Of a stretch of 64,000 nt of DNA, positions 16,214-25,549 are shown one piece after another. The position numbers and the translations under genes are program-made. How positions within the stretch are numbered: the stretch's first letter is position 1; every line of letters begins with the position of its first letter. This DNA is from Desemzia sp045528445 (lineage in GTDB: Bacteria > Bacillota > Bacilli > Lactobacillales > Carnobacteriaceae). Below the pieces are notes generated by a model. It did no database searches, had not been told where the DNA came from, and worked only from the letters and a program-made list of their open reading frames with translations. The stretch spans positions 53,884 to 117,883 of the forward strand of contig NZ_JBGQQU010000005.1 in NCBI RefSeq assembly GCF_045528445.1, written 5' to 3'.

Positions 16214-17329
16214 TTAATGAAATAATTTACTAGCTTCCACATAGTCTGTTTCTAATGAATGGGCAACTTCTTTGTGAGTCACTTGATTTTGCATCACATT
16301 GATACCCGTGTATATCGTTGAATTGCTTTTAGCAGCTTCCAACAAACCTTTATTTGCGATAGTTACAGCATATGGAATCGTTACGTTTGTCAATGCTTGA
16401 GTAGCTGTTTTCGCTACGCTTCCTGGAATATTCGCTACTGCATAGTGAAGAACATCGTGTTTCACATAAACAGGATTATCTAAAGTCGTAACAGTATCCG
16501 CTGTTTCGATGATACCACCTTGGTCAACACTGATATCTACAATTACTGATCCAGCTGACATTTGTTTGACCATTTTTTCAGAAACTAATTGCGGGGCTTT
16601 CGCTCCTGGAATCAATACAGCTCCGATAACAAGGTCTGCCGTTTTAAGTTCTTCTTCAATATTGTACTCATTCGACATAATTGTTTGTACTGCGTTGCCG
16701 AATATTTCACCCAGCTCACTTAAACGTTTAGGATTGTTGTCTAAAACGACTACGTTTGCTCCCATTCCAACAGCAATTTTAGCAGCGTTTGTTCCAGAGA
16801 CTCCGCCTCCGATAATAACCACTTTTCCGGAGCGTACTCCCGGCGTACCGCCTAATAATATTCCTTTTCCGCCATTACTGTTCTCTAAGAAATGTGCTCC
16901 AATTTGAATAGACATTCTACCAGCAATTTGACTCATAGGCGTTAATAATGGCAATGAGCCGTCTGCTCCGACCATTGTTTCATAACCGATTGCCGTTACA
17001 CCGCTCTCCTTAAGAGCATCCGTTAGTGGTTTATTTGCTGCCAAATGTAAATAAGTGAATATAATCAAATCCTCACGGAAGTAACCGTATTCTTCCGGTA
17101 GTGGTTCTTTTACTTTAATCACCATATCAGACGACCAAACTTCTTCAGCAGTAGAAACGATTTTAGCTCCCGACTCTACATATTGTTCATCGTAAAAACC
17201 AGCAGTTTCTCCTGCTCCTTTTTCCACGATCACAGTATGTCCAGCTGATATCAAACTCTTTACTCCAGATGGAGAAACAGATACTCGTTTTTCACTATTC
17301 TTGATTTCTGTTGGTATTCCAATATTCAT
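16214..17329 (-). CDS. ald: Alanine dehydrogenase
   Basis: A 371-residue NAD-dependent enzyme interconverting L-alanine with pyruvate and ammonia. It begins MNIGIPTEIKNSEKRVSVSP as in the family, has the substrate Lys/His segments KVKEPLPEEY and TYLHLAANKPL, a Rossmann motif VVIIGGGVSGTNAA, and ends ANKGLLEAAKSN...QVTHKEVAHSL. Length is standard. The ribosome site AGGAGG is eight bases upstream and a near-consensus promoter lies at 17433-17461. Confidence 0.93.
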   Translation of the reverse strand: MNIGIPTEIKNSEKRVSVSPSGVKSLISAGHTVIVEKGAGETAGFYDEQYVESGAKIVSTAEEVWSSDMVIKVKEPLPEEYGYFREDLIIFTYLHLAANKPLTDALKESGVTAIGYETMVGADGSLPLLTPMSQIAGRMSIQIGAHFLENSNGGKGILLGGTPGVRSGKVVIIGGGVSGTNAAKIAVGMGANVVVLDNNPKRLSELGEIFGNAVQTIMSNEYNIEEELKTADLVIGAVLIPGAKAPQLVSEKMVKQMSAGSVIVDISVDQGGIIETADTVTTLDNPVYVKHDVLHYAVANIPGSVAKTATQALTNVTIPYAVTIANKGLLEAAKSNSTIYTGINVMQNQVTHKEVAHSLETDYVEASKLFH

Positions 17330-17432
17330 AAAAAAAGCCTCCTAATTTTTTGAATCACCGCAACTCATTGAATGCCTTACTTACTTTCTGCATTTGTATG
17401 AATCTTACCCACGATAATTTCTTTACTCTTCT

Positions 17433-17461
17433 ATTATACCGCTCATAAGCAAAAAAGCCAA
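17433..17461 (-). promoter_or_regulatory. Promoter of ald
   Basis: Minus-strand TTGGCT (17461-17456), a 17-bp spacer and a perfect TATAAT (17438-17433), about 100 bp upstream of the ald start. Confidence 0.75.
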
Positions 17462-17572
17462 AGATGAGCTTTTATGGTTGATTTGCTGTGCTTTTATTAA
17501 AAAAAAAATTTACTTCAAGAATGGAATTGGTTATGATAAACAAATAATCATTCAGGAGGCACATATTTAGAA

Positions 17573-18550
17573 ATGAAGTACAATAAGAATATTGACGTGA
17601 TGAAGGGTATAGCAATCATTTTTGTTGTCTTGATTCACAGTTTCAACGATGAAGCGTTACAAAAAATCGGCGGCCCTTTTTATTTACTGCAAGCAGTCCC
17701 TTTGTTTCTAATTATTTCAGGCTACAATCAAACTCAATCTTATAATCGACATGCTCTAACGTCTTTATCAGAATTTTATCGCCCCATTTTTCTTTTGAAA
17801 AAATTGTATCGGCTCTTGCCGATAGCTCTCATTATTTACGCTTTACAGGCTGTTTTTGGCCCTGAAGAGCACTCCTTTTTCTTTTACTTGATCGGACGCG
17901 GAGGTTATGGAGGCTATTACATCTCTATTATGATTCAAGCCATCCTTGTATTGCCTTTGCTTTATATGTTGGCAAAAAAAACCACCCCGCTGACCATGCT
18001 GATATTTAGTTTTATCGGAAACTTGGGGTATGAATACTTTTCCTATTCTTTTGATATGCCTGGTTTCTTGTATCGATTATTAGCGTTCCGATACCTTTTT
18101 GCACTCGCTTTGGGCGTGTGGTACGTCTTTGATGGTCATCGTTCCTATGCAGACAAACTAATGAAAATAGGAGCTATATTTAGTATTTGGTATCTTTTGG
18201 TAGTTCATTATTTTGACATTTCGGTGCCTTTATATTCGTTCGAGACCTCTTGGAGAGGGCAAAATCCGTTATCCTTTTTCTACACTGTATTCATTTTTCA
18301 CTTAGGTTTGAAGTGTCTCTCAACTTTTAAAATGCATGTTATCAAACAAGGTCTCATTTTTCTGGGTAAAAGATCATACGCTATCTTTATTGTCCAAATG
18401 TTGTATTTTTGGCTTTTGTCTGCTTACTTTGAATGGCCGGAATCGTTATTTCCGTTAGACACTCTTGTTTCGTGCGCATTAGGCTCGGTACTTTACATTA
18501 TAGAGCAGAAATATGTTAGCGGGAAATTCAGACTGCTTTTCCATTTGTGA
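17573..18550 (+). CDS. Acyltransferase-3 family membrane protein
   Basis: A 325-residue polytopic membrane protein with about ten helices. The opening NIDVMKGIAIIFVVLIHSF contains the R/K-G-x-A...H pattern of acyltransferase-3 (OafA/YrhL-like) enzymes, with the candidate catalytic His at about residue 22. Such enzymes acetylate or acylate cell-surface glycans. It stands alone between divergent ald and an FAH-family gene, so the acceptor is unknown. Its stop codon lies inside the following terminator hairpin. Confidence 0.8.
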   Translation: MKYNKNIDVMKGIAIIFVVLIHSFNDEALQKIGGPFYLLQAVPLFLIISGYNQTQSYNRHALTSLSEFYRPIFLLKKLYRLLPIALIIYALQAVFGPEEHSFFFYLIGRGGYGGYYISIMIQAILVLPLLYMLAKKTTPLTMLIFSFIGNLGYEYFSYSFDMPGFLYRLLAFRYLFALALGVWYVFDGHRSYADKLMKIGAIFSIWYLLVVHYFDISVPLYSFETSWRGQNPLSFFYTVFIFHLGLKCLSTFKMHVIKQGLIFLGKRSYAIFIVQMLYFWLLSAYFEWPESLFPLDTLVSCALGSVLYIIEQKYVSGKFRLLFHL

Positions 18551-18565
18551 AAAGCAGTCTTTTTG
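18530..18565 (+). terminator. Terminator overlapping the acyltransferase stop codon
   Basis: A 12-bp stem (18530-18541 with 18549-18560) is followed by TTTTT. The gene's TGA (18548-18550) is inside the structure. Confidence 0.85.
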
Positions 18566-18614
18566 AATTTCAACTCAGATTCTTTTATACTTCTTTTAAT
18601 AGGAAGGTGATCCG

Positions 18615-19499
18615 ATGAAAATCGTTCATTTTAAAAAACAAAATATTGAAAAGATAGGCATCAAAACGAATCAAGGTATTTTAGATGTTCGTAGAGCTGC
18701 TAAAGTCCTAAATGAGCCTTCTGTTGATTCTATGGATGCACTTTTTAATGATCCACAAAATGGGTTAGCACAACTAAAACATTTACAGCAAAAAGTATCG
18801 GAAAAACAGCTTTCCAATGTTTACATCAATGAAGAAGATATCTATTTCTTGCCTATCTTCACCCAACCAGGCAAAATCATTACGGTCAATTACAACTATT
18901 TACTGCATGCTTCCGAGCAAATTGAATCGGTCCCGACCGTACTTTCATTTGGTGGAAAATTTAAGAATAGTTTAGCAGCACACAATCAAAATATTCCTCT
19001 GCCTACTTTTGCTGAGAAGTACGATTTTGGAGCGGAACTGGTCATAGTGATCGGAAAGAAAGCAAAAATGATTTCTTCAGAAACAGCTCTGAAGCATATC
19101 ATAGGCTATTCCATTGGAAACGACTTATCGGCACGAGATTTACAAGAATCTTCCCAATCTCAATCAGTAGGAAAAATGCTGGATTACTTTGCGCCTGTTG
19201 GCCCTTATCTTGTCACAAAAGATGAGGTAGATCCTGATGACTTAGACATTTCCTTAACGCTGAACGGAGAGTTATATCAACACAACAATACTCGAAATAT
19301 GCTGTTCAGTTGCGCAGAAATCGTGAGTTTGCTTTCTCAATATATGACTCTTTTACCAGGAGACCTCATTTTTACTGGAACCCCTGAAGGTGTCCTGGAA
19401 GGGAACAGTCGTTTACCCGAATCTAATTGGATTTCTTCAGGAGATACGATTAGTGTGCTCATCAGTGGTTTAGGAACGTTGACCAACAGCTTCTTCTAG
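18615..19499 (+). CDS. Fumarylacetoacetate hydrolase family protein
   Basis: A 294-residue FAH-fold protein. The acidic metal ligands are suggested by the segments YDFGAELVIVIGKKA and GYSIGNDLSARDLQ, and the C-terminal GDLIFTGTPEGV is the family signature. Relatives hydrolyse or decarboxylate beta-keto or acylpyruvate substrates; the substrate is not predictable. It ends in TAG, showing that TAG is used as a normal stop here. Ribosome site AGGAAGGTGA precedes the ATG. Confidence 0.85.
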   Translation: MKIVHFKKQNIEKIGIKTNQGILDVRRAAKVLNEPSVDSMDALFNDPQNGLAQLKHLQQKVSEKQLSNVYINEEDIYFLPIFTQPGKIITVNYNYLLHASEQIESVPTVLSFGGKFKNSLAAHNQNIPLPTFAEKYDFGAELVIVIGKKAKMISSETALKHIIGYSIGNDLSARDLQESSQSQSVGKMLDYFAPVGPYLVTKDEVDPDDLDISLTLNGELYQHNNTRNMLFSCAEIVSLLSQYMTLLPGDLIFTGTPEGVLEGNSRLPESNWISSGDTISVLISGLGTLTNSFF

Positions 19500-19512
19500 T
19501 TTACTCAATTTT

Positions 19513-19548
19513 AAAAAGCCGTCCAATTTAAGAATGGATGGTTTTTTT
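19513..19548 (+). terminator. Terminator after the FAH-family gene
   Basis: The stem AAAAAGCCGTCC/GGATGGTTTTTT with one G-T pair is followed by a T run. Confidence 0.75.
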
Positions 19549-19623
19549 GTGATTTTAACGCTAAAATGAACTAAAGACAGCTTTTTTAGGGCTACTCCAT
19601 CATCTAAATAACTTTAGCTGAAG

Positions 19624-19695
19624 AGAGGTGTTGTCAAAGTCAGTTGAGAAACGAACTATGATCAGCGGCGCTTGCTGTTATAGTCAATAACCTCT
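19624..19695 (+). other. Possible structured 5' leader of the ATL gene
   Basis: AGAGGT (19624-19629) pairs with ACCTCT (19690-19695). Inside, AGTT/AACT brackets a small loop, and ACTATGATCAGC pairs imperfectly with GCTGTTATAGT around GGCGCTT. Together they resemble a three-way junction 22 bases before the start codon. It matches no riboswitch I recognise. Confidence 0.4.
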
Positions 19696-19717
19696 AAATT
19701 AGAAAGGACCCATACAT

Positions 19718-20050
19718 ATGACAACATTTACAGAACGTGTAGTTCGGATCACCCGCTCTATTCCAACTGGAAAAGTAATGACTTATGGTCAAATTGCTGC
19801 TCTTGCTGGTAATCCACGCGGAGCGCGTCAAGTAGTCCGCATCTTACATTCAATGAGTCAAAAACATGATTTGCCATGGCATCGGATCATTAATGCCAAA
19901 GGAGAGATTGCTATAAAAGATGAGGTGGGATCTTTTACTCAAAAAGATCGTCTGTTGTCTGAAGGTATCATGCTGACGCGGTCGGGAAAAGTCGACCTCA
20001 CTCGTTATCGTCACCAGCCAATTACTGAATGGATACCTGAAGAATATTAA
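19718..20050 (+). CDS. Alkyltransferase-like DNA-binding protein (ATL)
   Basis: A 110-residue protein with the DNA-binding, base-flipping domain of O6-alkylguanine alkyltransferase. In place of the methyl-accepting PCHR motif it has P53-W54-H55-R56, the hallmark of ATL proteins, which bind O6-alkylguanine and pass it to nucleotide excision repair without transferring the alkyl group. The Arg finger region (RGARQVVRILHS) is intact. It is a single-gene unit with its own terminator. Confidence 0.88.
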   Translation: MTTFTERVVRITRSIPTGKVMTYGQIAALAGNPRGARQVVRILHSMSQKHDLPWHRIINAKGEIAIKDEVGSFTQKDRLLSEGIMLTRSGKVDLTRYRHQPITEWIPEEY

Positions 20051-20060
20051 TCAGGTATTA

Positions 20061-20109
20061 AAAAAGAGCTACCCGCTTAAGCAGTTTTCTCTTAAGCGGA
20101 CAACTCTTT
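20061..20109. terminator. Bidirectional terminator between the ATL gene and the aldo/keto reductase
   Basis: AAAGAG plus CCGCTTAAG pair with CTTAAGCGG plus CTCTTT around a nine-base loop, between two convergent genes. Confidence 0.8.
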
Positions 20110-20113
20110 CATT

Positions 20114-20923
20114 TTACAGCGATTCAATAATGATCATGTGTTCATCAGTCAATTCAAAATCAAATAATTCCAAGTTGGAAGTTTGTCGCTCATTATTGTG
20201 TGATTTAGGAATCACGACTACACCTCTTTGGATTTGGTAACGCAGCAAGACTTGTCCCCAGTTTTTGCCGTAGTTTTCAGCAATTTTATTGAGTTTAGCA
20301 ATCTGTTCATCTGTTACTCTACTTAACGGTCCCCAAGCTTCTGCGACAATGTCATTTTTTTGCATATACTCGATGACTTCATTATTCCAAGTATGCGGGT
20401 TGGATTGAATCTGGTTTACAGCTGGTTGGATACGTGCAAATTGCTGCACCTTTTTCAACAAATCAATATCAAAATTCGATACACCGATAGATTTGATTTT
20501 TCCGTTGTCTACAAATGATTCCAGCACTTCCCAAGTGTGTTTTAATTTATCTTCATCTTCAATGGGATGATGAATCAGATACAAGTCAATGTAATCTGTT
20601 TGAAGGTTCTTCAAACTATTTATTACTGTTTGTTCTACCGCTTCTTTTGTACCGATATAAGCTTCATCTGCCGGAATTTTAGTCGTAATATAAAACTCTT
20701 CCCTCAGCACTCCGCTGTCAGAAATAGTTTCTCCAACACCAGCTTCATTTCGATAAGAAATAGCTGTATCGATCAATCGATATCCTGATTGAATAGCTTG
20801 TTCCAAAGCGCTGAAGTCCCCATTCAACTCTCCATTGTACTGATTGCCTTCTTTTCCATACGTGTTCGTCCCAGTACCAACTAGTGGTATCTTTAACCCA
20901 TTTGCTAATGTGATGGTCTCCAT
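20114..20923 (-). CDS. Aldo/keto reductase
   Basis: A 269-residue NADPH-dependent (beta/alpha)8 reductase. The tetrad is visible: Asp and Tyr in LIDTAISYRNEAGVG, Lys in TTKIP and His in DLYLIHHP. The cofactor segment VVIPKSHNNERQTSNL near residue 235 binds the NADPH phosphate. The natural substrate is unknown. The gene is monocistronic, 80 bp downstream of a DJ-1/PfpI-family gene. Confidence 0.88.
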   Translation of the reverse strand: METITLANGLKIPLVGTGTNTYGKEGNQYNGELNGDFSALEQAIQSGYRLIDTAISYRNEAGVGETISDSGVLREEFYITTKIPADEAYIGTKEAVEQTVINSLKNLQTDYIDLYLIHHPIEDEDKLKHTWEVLESFVDNGKIKSIGVSNFDIDLLKKVQQFARIQPAVNQIQSNPHTWNNEVIEYMQKNDIVAEAWGPLSRVTDEQIAKLNKIAENYGKNWGQVLLRYQIQRGVVVIPKSHNNERQTSNLELFDFELTDEHMIIIESL

Positions 20924-21002
20924 GAAATTTCCCCCTACTGTATGTTAACTTACAGTATCTAGAATACCATTAAATAGTTTCCCTTCCTAAATCTTTGCTG
21001 AT

Positions 21003-21599
21003 TTATTTTTCATTGGACCCTTTTCTCACAAACCCATTCTTGAAATTATCGTACCATGCGTCAATTTCTTCTAAATCATCGATTTTTAATAGTTTGTAGA
21101 TTTCATAAGCAAAATCGACCGCTGCTGTTTCATTTGCTGTGATGACATCATCATCTCGGACTACTTGTTCATCCAAAAAATGAGTTTCCCCACGGTACCC
21201 GCTTTGTTTTTCAAAAAATTCAAAATTGTCTCCAGTGTGTTTTATATGATCCAGAAAGCCATGTTTTCCTAGAAAAATGGTTGCCCCGCAAATAGCAGCA
21301 ATAGGAATTTGTCGGTCTCGAACTTGTTTGATAAATTCGGCTATTTCATCATATCGATTGTCTGCCCAAGAAAACCCACCAGGCAGGATCACTAACGCCA
21401 AACGACTGAAATTCGTATACTCCTTAATATCATAATCAATCTCGGTACGTAACCCGCCAATAGACGTTTTGGATTCTTTATCAAAAGAAATAGTCTTCAC
21501 CGAATAATTTGCTGCAGAATTTACTTCTGCTATGGCATAAGCAGCCTCCCAGTCTGCCCATTGATCTGTTAATAACAATAATACTTCTTTTGAAGTCAT
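21003..21599 (-). CDS. DJ-1/PfpI family protein
   Basis: A 198-residue protein of the DJ-1/PfpI glutamine-amidotransferase-like superfamily. The nucleophile elbow AAICGATIFLG puts the reactive Cys near residue 103, and LVILPGGFSWAD supplies the conserved glycine-rich strand. Members act in deglycation, chaperoning or hydrolysis. The neighbouring aldo/keto reductase suggests carbonyl-stress defence, but that is only inference. Confidence 0.82.
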   Translation of the reverse strand: MTSKEVLLLLTDQWADWEAAYAIAEVNSAANYSVKTISFDKESKTSIGGLRTEIDYDIKEYTNFSRLALVILPGGFSWADNRYDEIAEFIKQVRDRQIPIAAICGATIFLGKHGFLDHIKHTGDNFEFFEKQSGYRGETHFLDEQVVRDDDVITANETAAVDFAYEIYKLLKIDDLEEIDAWYDNFKNGFVRKGSNEK

Positions 21600-21702
21600 A
21601 AGATCCCCACCCTCTGTTGTCTTGCACTTTGTTAAGTTTATTTTACCAAAAGCAATAGCTTGGCACTACTAATTGTATACAACAAACAGATTGTTTTGGA
21701 AC

Positions 21703-21759
21703 GTCAAAAAAGAACTCTCTTGTCTTCTAGGAGCAAAGACAAGAGAGTTCCAATTTTTT
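21703..21759. terminator. Bidirectional terminator
   Basis: A 15-bp stem (21712-21726 with 21736-21750) has T tracts on both strands. It ends the lipoprotein gene on the minus strand. Confidence 0.85.
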
Positions 21760-21775
21760 CATGTTTTGTGAGGTG

Positions 21776-22342
21776 TTATTCAGCTACTGTGATTTCTCCA
21801 GTTACTGTACCTTCATCTAATTTAGCAGAGTCCATTAATTCTTGAGAATCAAATGTCACGTTTCCTTCAACAGTTGATCCAGCAAGTTCGAACCCTTCTT
21901 CTTTAACGATCACATCTCCAGCAAATGTACCATTTTGGATTCTGAAGTTTGGAGATTCAACAGTCATTGATGGAGCAGTTAAAGTAAATTCATCTGTAAC
22001 ATTGCGGTCGTCATCTTGTGCATATAAAGCTAATTTACGGTATACATCTCCACTGTCTTCCCCGCCATCATGGAAAGTTCCAGCTACCATAATATCTTCA
22101 TCTACAGTAACATCTTCTGTAATCGCATAAATCCATGTACCGTTTTCGCTAAGTCCAGCTAATACATCTGCAGGATCGTTGCTGATAGATGCGCTTGTTA
22201 CTACTTCTGTGCTTTCTGCAGCGGAAGAAGCTGTTGATTCACTTTCTGTAGCAGTATCATCACTTCCACATCCAGCTGCCAATAGGATCACTGATGCACA
22301 AACTCCAAAAAACAAGTTTCTTTTTTTAATTGATTTACTCAT
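21776..22342 (-). CDS. Hypothetical lipoprotein with beta-repeat C-terminus
   Basis: A 188-residue secreted lipoprotein. The start is the ATG at 22342 (MSKSIKKRNLFF), eleven bases after GGAGG. The signal peptide ends in LLAAGC, the lipobox Cys. A Ser/Thr/Glu-rich linker follows. The rest carries short, spaced hydrophobic repeats (MVAGTFHDGG, FRIQNGTFAGDVIV, AGSTVEGNVTF, LDEGTVTGEITV) like the rungs of a right-handed beta-helix, resembling bactofilin or polymer-forming domains. No function can be assigned. Confidence 0.75.
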   Translation of the reverse strand: MSKSIKKRNLFFGVCASVILLAAGCGSDDTATESESTASSAAESTEVVTSASISNDPADVLAGLSENGTWIYAITEDVTVDEDIMVAGTFHDGGEDSGDVYRKLALYAQDDDRNVTDEFTLTAPSMTVESPNFRIQNGTFAGDVIVKEEGFELAGSTVEGNVTFDSQELMDSAKLDEGTVTGEITVAE

Positions 22343-22435
22343 AATACTTCTTACCTCCATATTTTGCTATCCGTTTTCAAAGTTGTCAAAACAGCTTTAT
22401 GTATCCATACCTGCTCTCTTAATAACTTCATAGAT

Positions 22436-22464
22436 AGCATACAAAATTTTTGTGAAAAAATCAA
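22436..22464 (-). promoter_or_regulatory. Promoter of the hypothetical lipoprotein gene
   Basis: Minus-strand TTGATT (22464-22459), a 17-bp spacer and TATGCT (22441-22436). The rest of the gap 22343-22677 holds only the terminator at 22634-22670. Confidence 0.6.
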
Positions 22465-22633
22465 CATATTTGTTTTGTGAAAGCGTATTTTTTTGATTTT
22501 TTTGCATTATTTCATCCATACATCACAGATAAACAGAATAGAACCGCCAATAATTAGACTATATTCCCTAATTGATGGTTTTAACTATTAAAGAGTTACA
22601 AAGTCACTTTTACACAAGTGCACCGTTTACTCT

Positions 22634-22670
22634 ACAAAAAAAGCACAGAAAACAGGTAAGTTTCTGTGCT
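22634..22670 (-). terminator. Terminator of the glucuronide locus
   Basis: AGCACAGAAA (22642-22651) pairs with TTTCTGTGCT (22661-22670), followed on the minus strand by a T run. It lies just beyond the uidA stop. Confidence 0.85.
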
Positions 22671-22677
22671 GAGTACT

Positions 22678-24486
22678 TTATAGGTGTTTCTTATTTTTGT
22701 AATTAAAATCTGGAATAGCTGTCCAGCGTTGTTTTAAAACATGTGCAATCATTTTGGGTTCTCTTGCGCGTGTGAAGATTCCTTTTTTATTCCCTTGAAC
22801 GCGGTTGATGCCCACTTTTGTTTCAAAGTCAGCGAAATTCCACAATTGTTCTCCAATCACCTGTTCATACTCATTGAAAACTTTGTGGTACGTATCGTAA
22901 TAACGTACTTGATATTCTTCTGTAAATGGAATGTCATCAATAGCATGGTAACCAGGAACAGTATCTGCCCCATATTCAGTGAACATCACAGGTTTTCCAG
23001 GATACATATCCTTCCACAAGTCTAATTCAGCACGCAAAGCTTTTTCACCGGCTTTTAAATCTCCAGTTTGTACATACCAACCGTAGTAACGATTCAATGC
23101 AATGACATCCAATAAATCGGCTACCAAATCTTTATCTGGAGTCGACATCATGATATTGACAATCGTTATCGGACGACTTTGAGGATCTAATTCTTTCGTC
23201 AAATTGATTAGCGGTTCAAAATATTCGCGAGCTCCTTCTTCATGAAGAGCAGGTTCATTGGCAATGGACCATAAAACAACACAAGCTAAGTTTTTATCGC
23301 GGTCGATTAGTTCACGAATAACTTGTTCGTGAGCTTGAGTTGTATCCATCGTATCCCATGTATTAGCAGTTTTTCCTTCACCAGACAACATAAAATCAAA
23401 TGCTGAAAATAACCCGACAGCTGTAGTTTCATCAATAATTACAATTCCTTCTTTATCTGCTAAACGCATCATCTCTTCTGAATAAGGGTAGTGAGATGTA
23501 CGGAATGAGTTGGCTCCGATCCATTTCGTCAAATTCAAATCCAGTACATTAGCCGTCTCATTCAAGCCGCGTCCATTGAGATAAGTGTCTTCATGTTTTC
23601 CAAAACCTTTGAAATAAAACGGTTTTCCATTGATCAAGAATTGATCGTCCCCAACTTCAACAGTCCAGATACCAAAAGGCTCTTCATAGACATCTATCAA
23701 TTCTCCAGCAATAAATCCTTCCACTCGAGCAATGTAATGGTATGCATTCATTGGTTCCCATAAATGAGCATCTTCGACTGTCAATTCCGACTCTACACCC
23801 TTGCTGCTGGCAACGACTTCTCCTTCCTCATCTATAAGAGTAACTTTTACCTAATCAAATTGACCAGCAGTTCGCACTACAGTAAAGACTTTTGCAGCAT
23901 TCCCATCTACTTGATGAGAAATGATGATATCATCTATATAATTATGTGGAGTCGTATAGACTTTTACTGGACGATGTAGACCGGCATAGTTGAAGAAATC
24001 AAAATTCTCACTTGATTTGCGAATCACATTTCCGTTTTCGTCAGTGGTTTCGCTGTAATTTCCAACAGGCAGTGTCGTGTAATCTAAAATGTTGTTGACA
24101 GATACGGTTACCCTGTTTTTTCCATTTACTAGTGCGTCATTGATAGTGGCTTCAAAAGGTGTAAATCCTCCAGTATGCTCTACCACTTTTTGGCCGTTTA
24201 CATAAACGGCCGCTTTATGAGTTGCTGACCCAAAACGCAAGACAATTCTTTCAGACAGTAAAGGCTTTGCAATCGTAAACTCTTTTTCGTACCAAACTGT
24301 TCCAACATGTCTGCGAATCTCTGAAAGAACTCCTTGGTCATTAAATGAGCCCGGTACTGCCATTACAGCATCGGTCACTAATGGCTTCGTTACGTCTATT
24401 TCTTTTGTTTCATCATCTAGATAAAATTTCCAGACATCATTTAAATCAGTCAATGTACGACTTTCAGTAGCAATTGGATATAACAT
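22678..24486 (-). pseudogene. uidA: Beta-glucuronidase gene interrupted by one in-frame TAG
   Basis: The coding frame runs for 603 codons, full length for GH2 beta-glucuronidase, which hydrolyses beta-D-glucuronides. The sugar-binding, immunoglobulin-like and TIM-barrel domains are all present, with the acid/base Glu in WSIANEPALHEEG and the nucleophile Glu in MFTEYGADT. The only visible lesion is a TAG at 23851-23853 (context GQFD-stop-VKVTLIDEEG), after residue 211. The frame continues unchanged on both sides, so a single substitution explains it. The downstream part alone lacks the N-terminal sugar-binding domain and should not fold. It is the last gene of the transporter-regulator-uidA operon. 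Confidence 0.88.
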
Positions 24487-24508
24487 AAATAAAAATTCCT
24501 TTTCTTTT

Positions 24509-25381
24509 TTAATCGTGATTTGAACCAGCGGTCATATTAGCTTCAACTTCTTTTCGATATCTATTGGGTGTCATACCTATCTTTTTCTTAAAGAAACGAT
24601 TAAAGTGCGCATCACTTTCAAATCCGCAATCGTAAGCTATTTCTTTTAAAGTCTTTTTAGCTCCGGAAACTTCTATTTGAAATTTGGCTTGAACTAAACG
24701 GTAATCCATTAAAAATTCCATCACAGAATAACCAGTAGATTATTTGAAGACGTGGGAAATATATGATTTGCTGATATTTAATTTTTTTGACAGTTTCTCA
24801 ATAGTGATTTTTTCAGTAAAATGCTGTTGCAAATAAGTCGCGATTTTTTCAGCATACTTATCTTTTTCGCTTTTTATTTCTTTCATCCACACGATTGGTT
24901 TGCGCTTTGCTTGATAGACTTTCAACAAAAACATGCTTAAGACGAGTTTTATCTCTGCTTCCTGCGTAACTGTAAATTCTTCTTTAGATAAATCAGCTAA
25001 TTTTTTACCCAATTCGATGATGTTATTGTAGCACTCTTGATCTTCAATGCGAAAAATTTGGTGTGGAAAATCTCTGAACACGTCTAATAAATAAAGAGCA
25101 TTTAATTCTTTCAGACTACTCTCTATCCAAGCGGCAGAAAAGTGAATCATACTGCGTTCATATAATTCGCTCTCTTCAAGCACATGTGGTTTATGAAGTT
25201 CCGTGCCATCTAAAGCAATGATATCTCCTCGTTGCAAATCATAAATTTGATTATTGATCAGGTATCTGCATTTTCCCTGATGGAAAAAATACAGTTCATA
25301 TTGCTGATGGGAATGATAGTTAAGACTATAGTATTGGCCTTTTACATGTACCAAAGCATTTATTTTTTCTGGAATTATCAT
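24509..25381 (-). pseudogene. AraC-family regulator gene interrupted by one in-frame TAA
   Basis: Full frame of about 290 codons. The N-terminal cupin segment (YHSHQQYELYFFHQGKCRYL) would sense the sugar. The C-terminal double helix-turn-helix is split by a TAA at 24740-24742: the first HTH ends KSYISHVFK, then stop, then STGYSVMEFLMDYRL and the second HTH ending FNRFFKKKIGMTPNRYRKE. The frame is identical on both sides. The truncated product lacks the second DNA-recognition helix and is probably inactive. It lies between the transporter and uidA and is presumably their activator. Confidence 0.87.
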
Positions 25382-25549
25382 TTAGATCATCCTCTAATTT
25401 CCTATTCAATCTGTCCTTCTTTATAACAAACAATAAGCTGTCAAAATTGACTCAGAAACTTATTTGAATTCATTGTAACAAAAAAGACGATAAGTTCCAT
25501 TTTCACATTGGTACTTACCATCCTTTATTAAAAGCTTTATTCTGTTTCT

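Noticed and set aside
21655..21680. Sigma-54 promoter starting TTGGCAC
   Set aside because: The GC doublet expected ten bases after GG is absent (TG instead).
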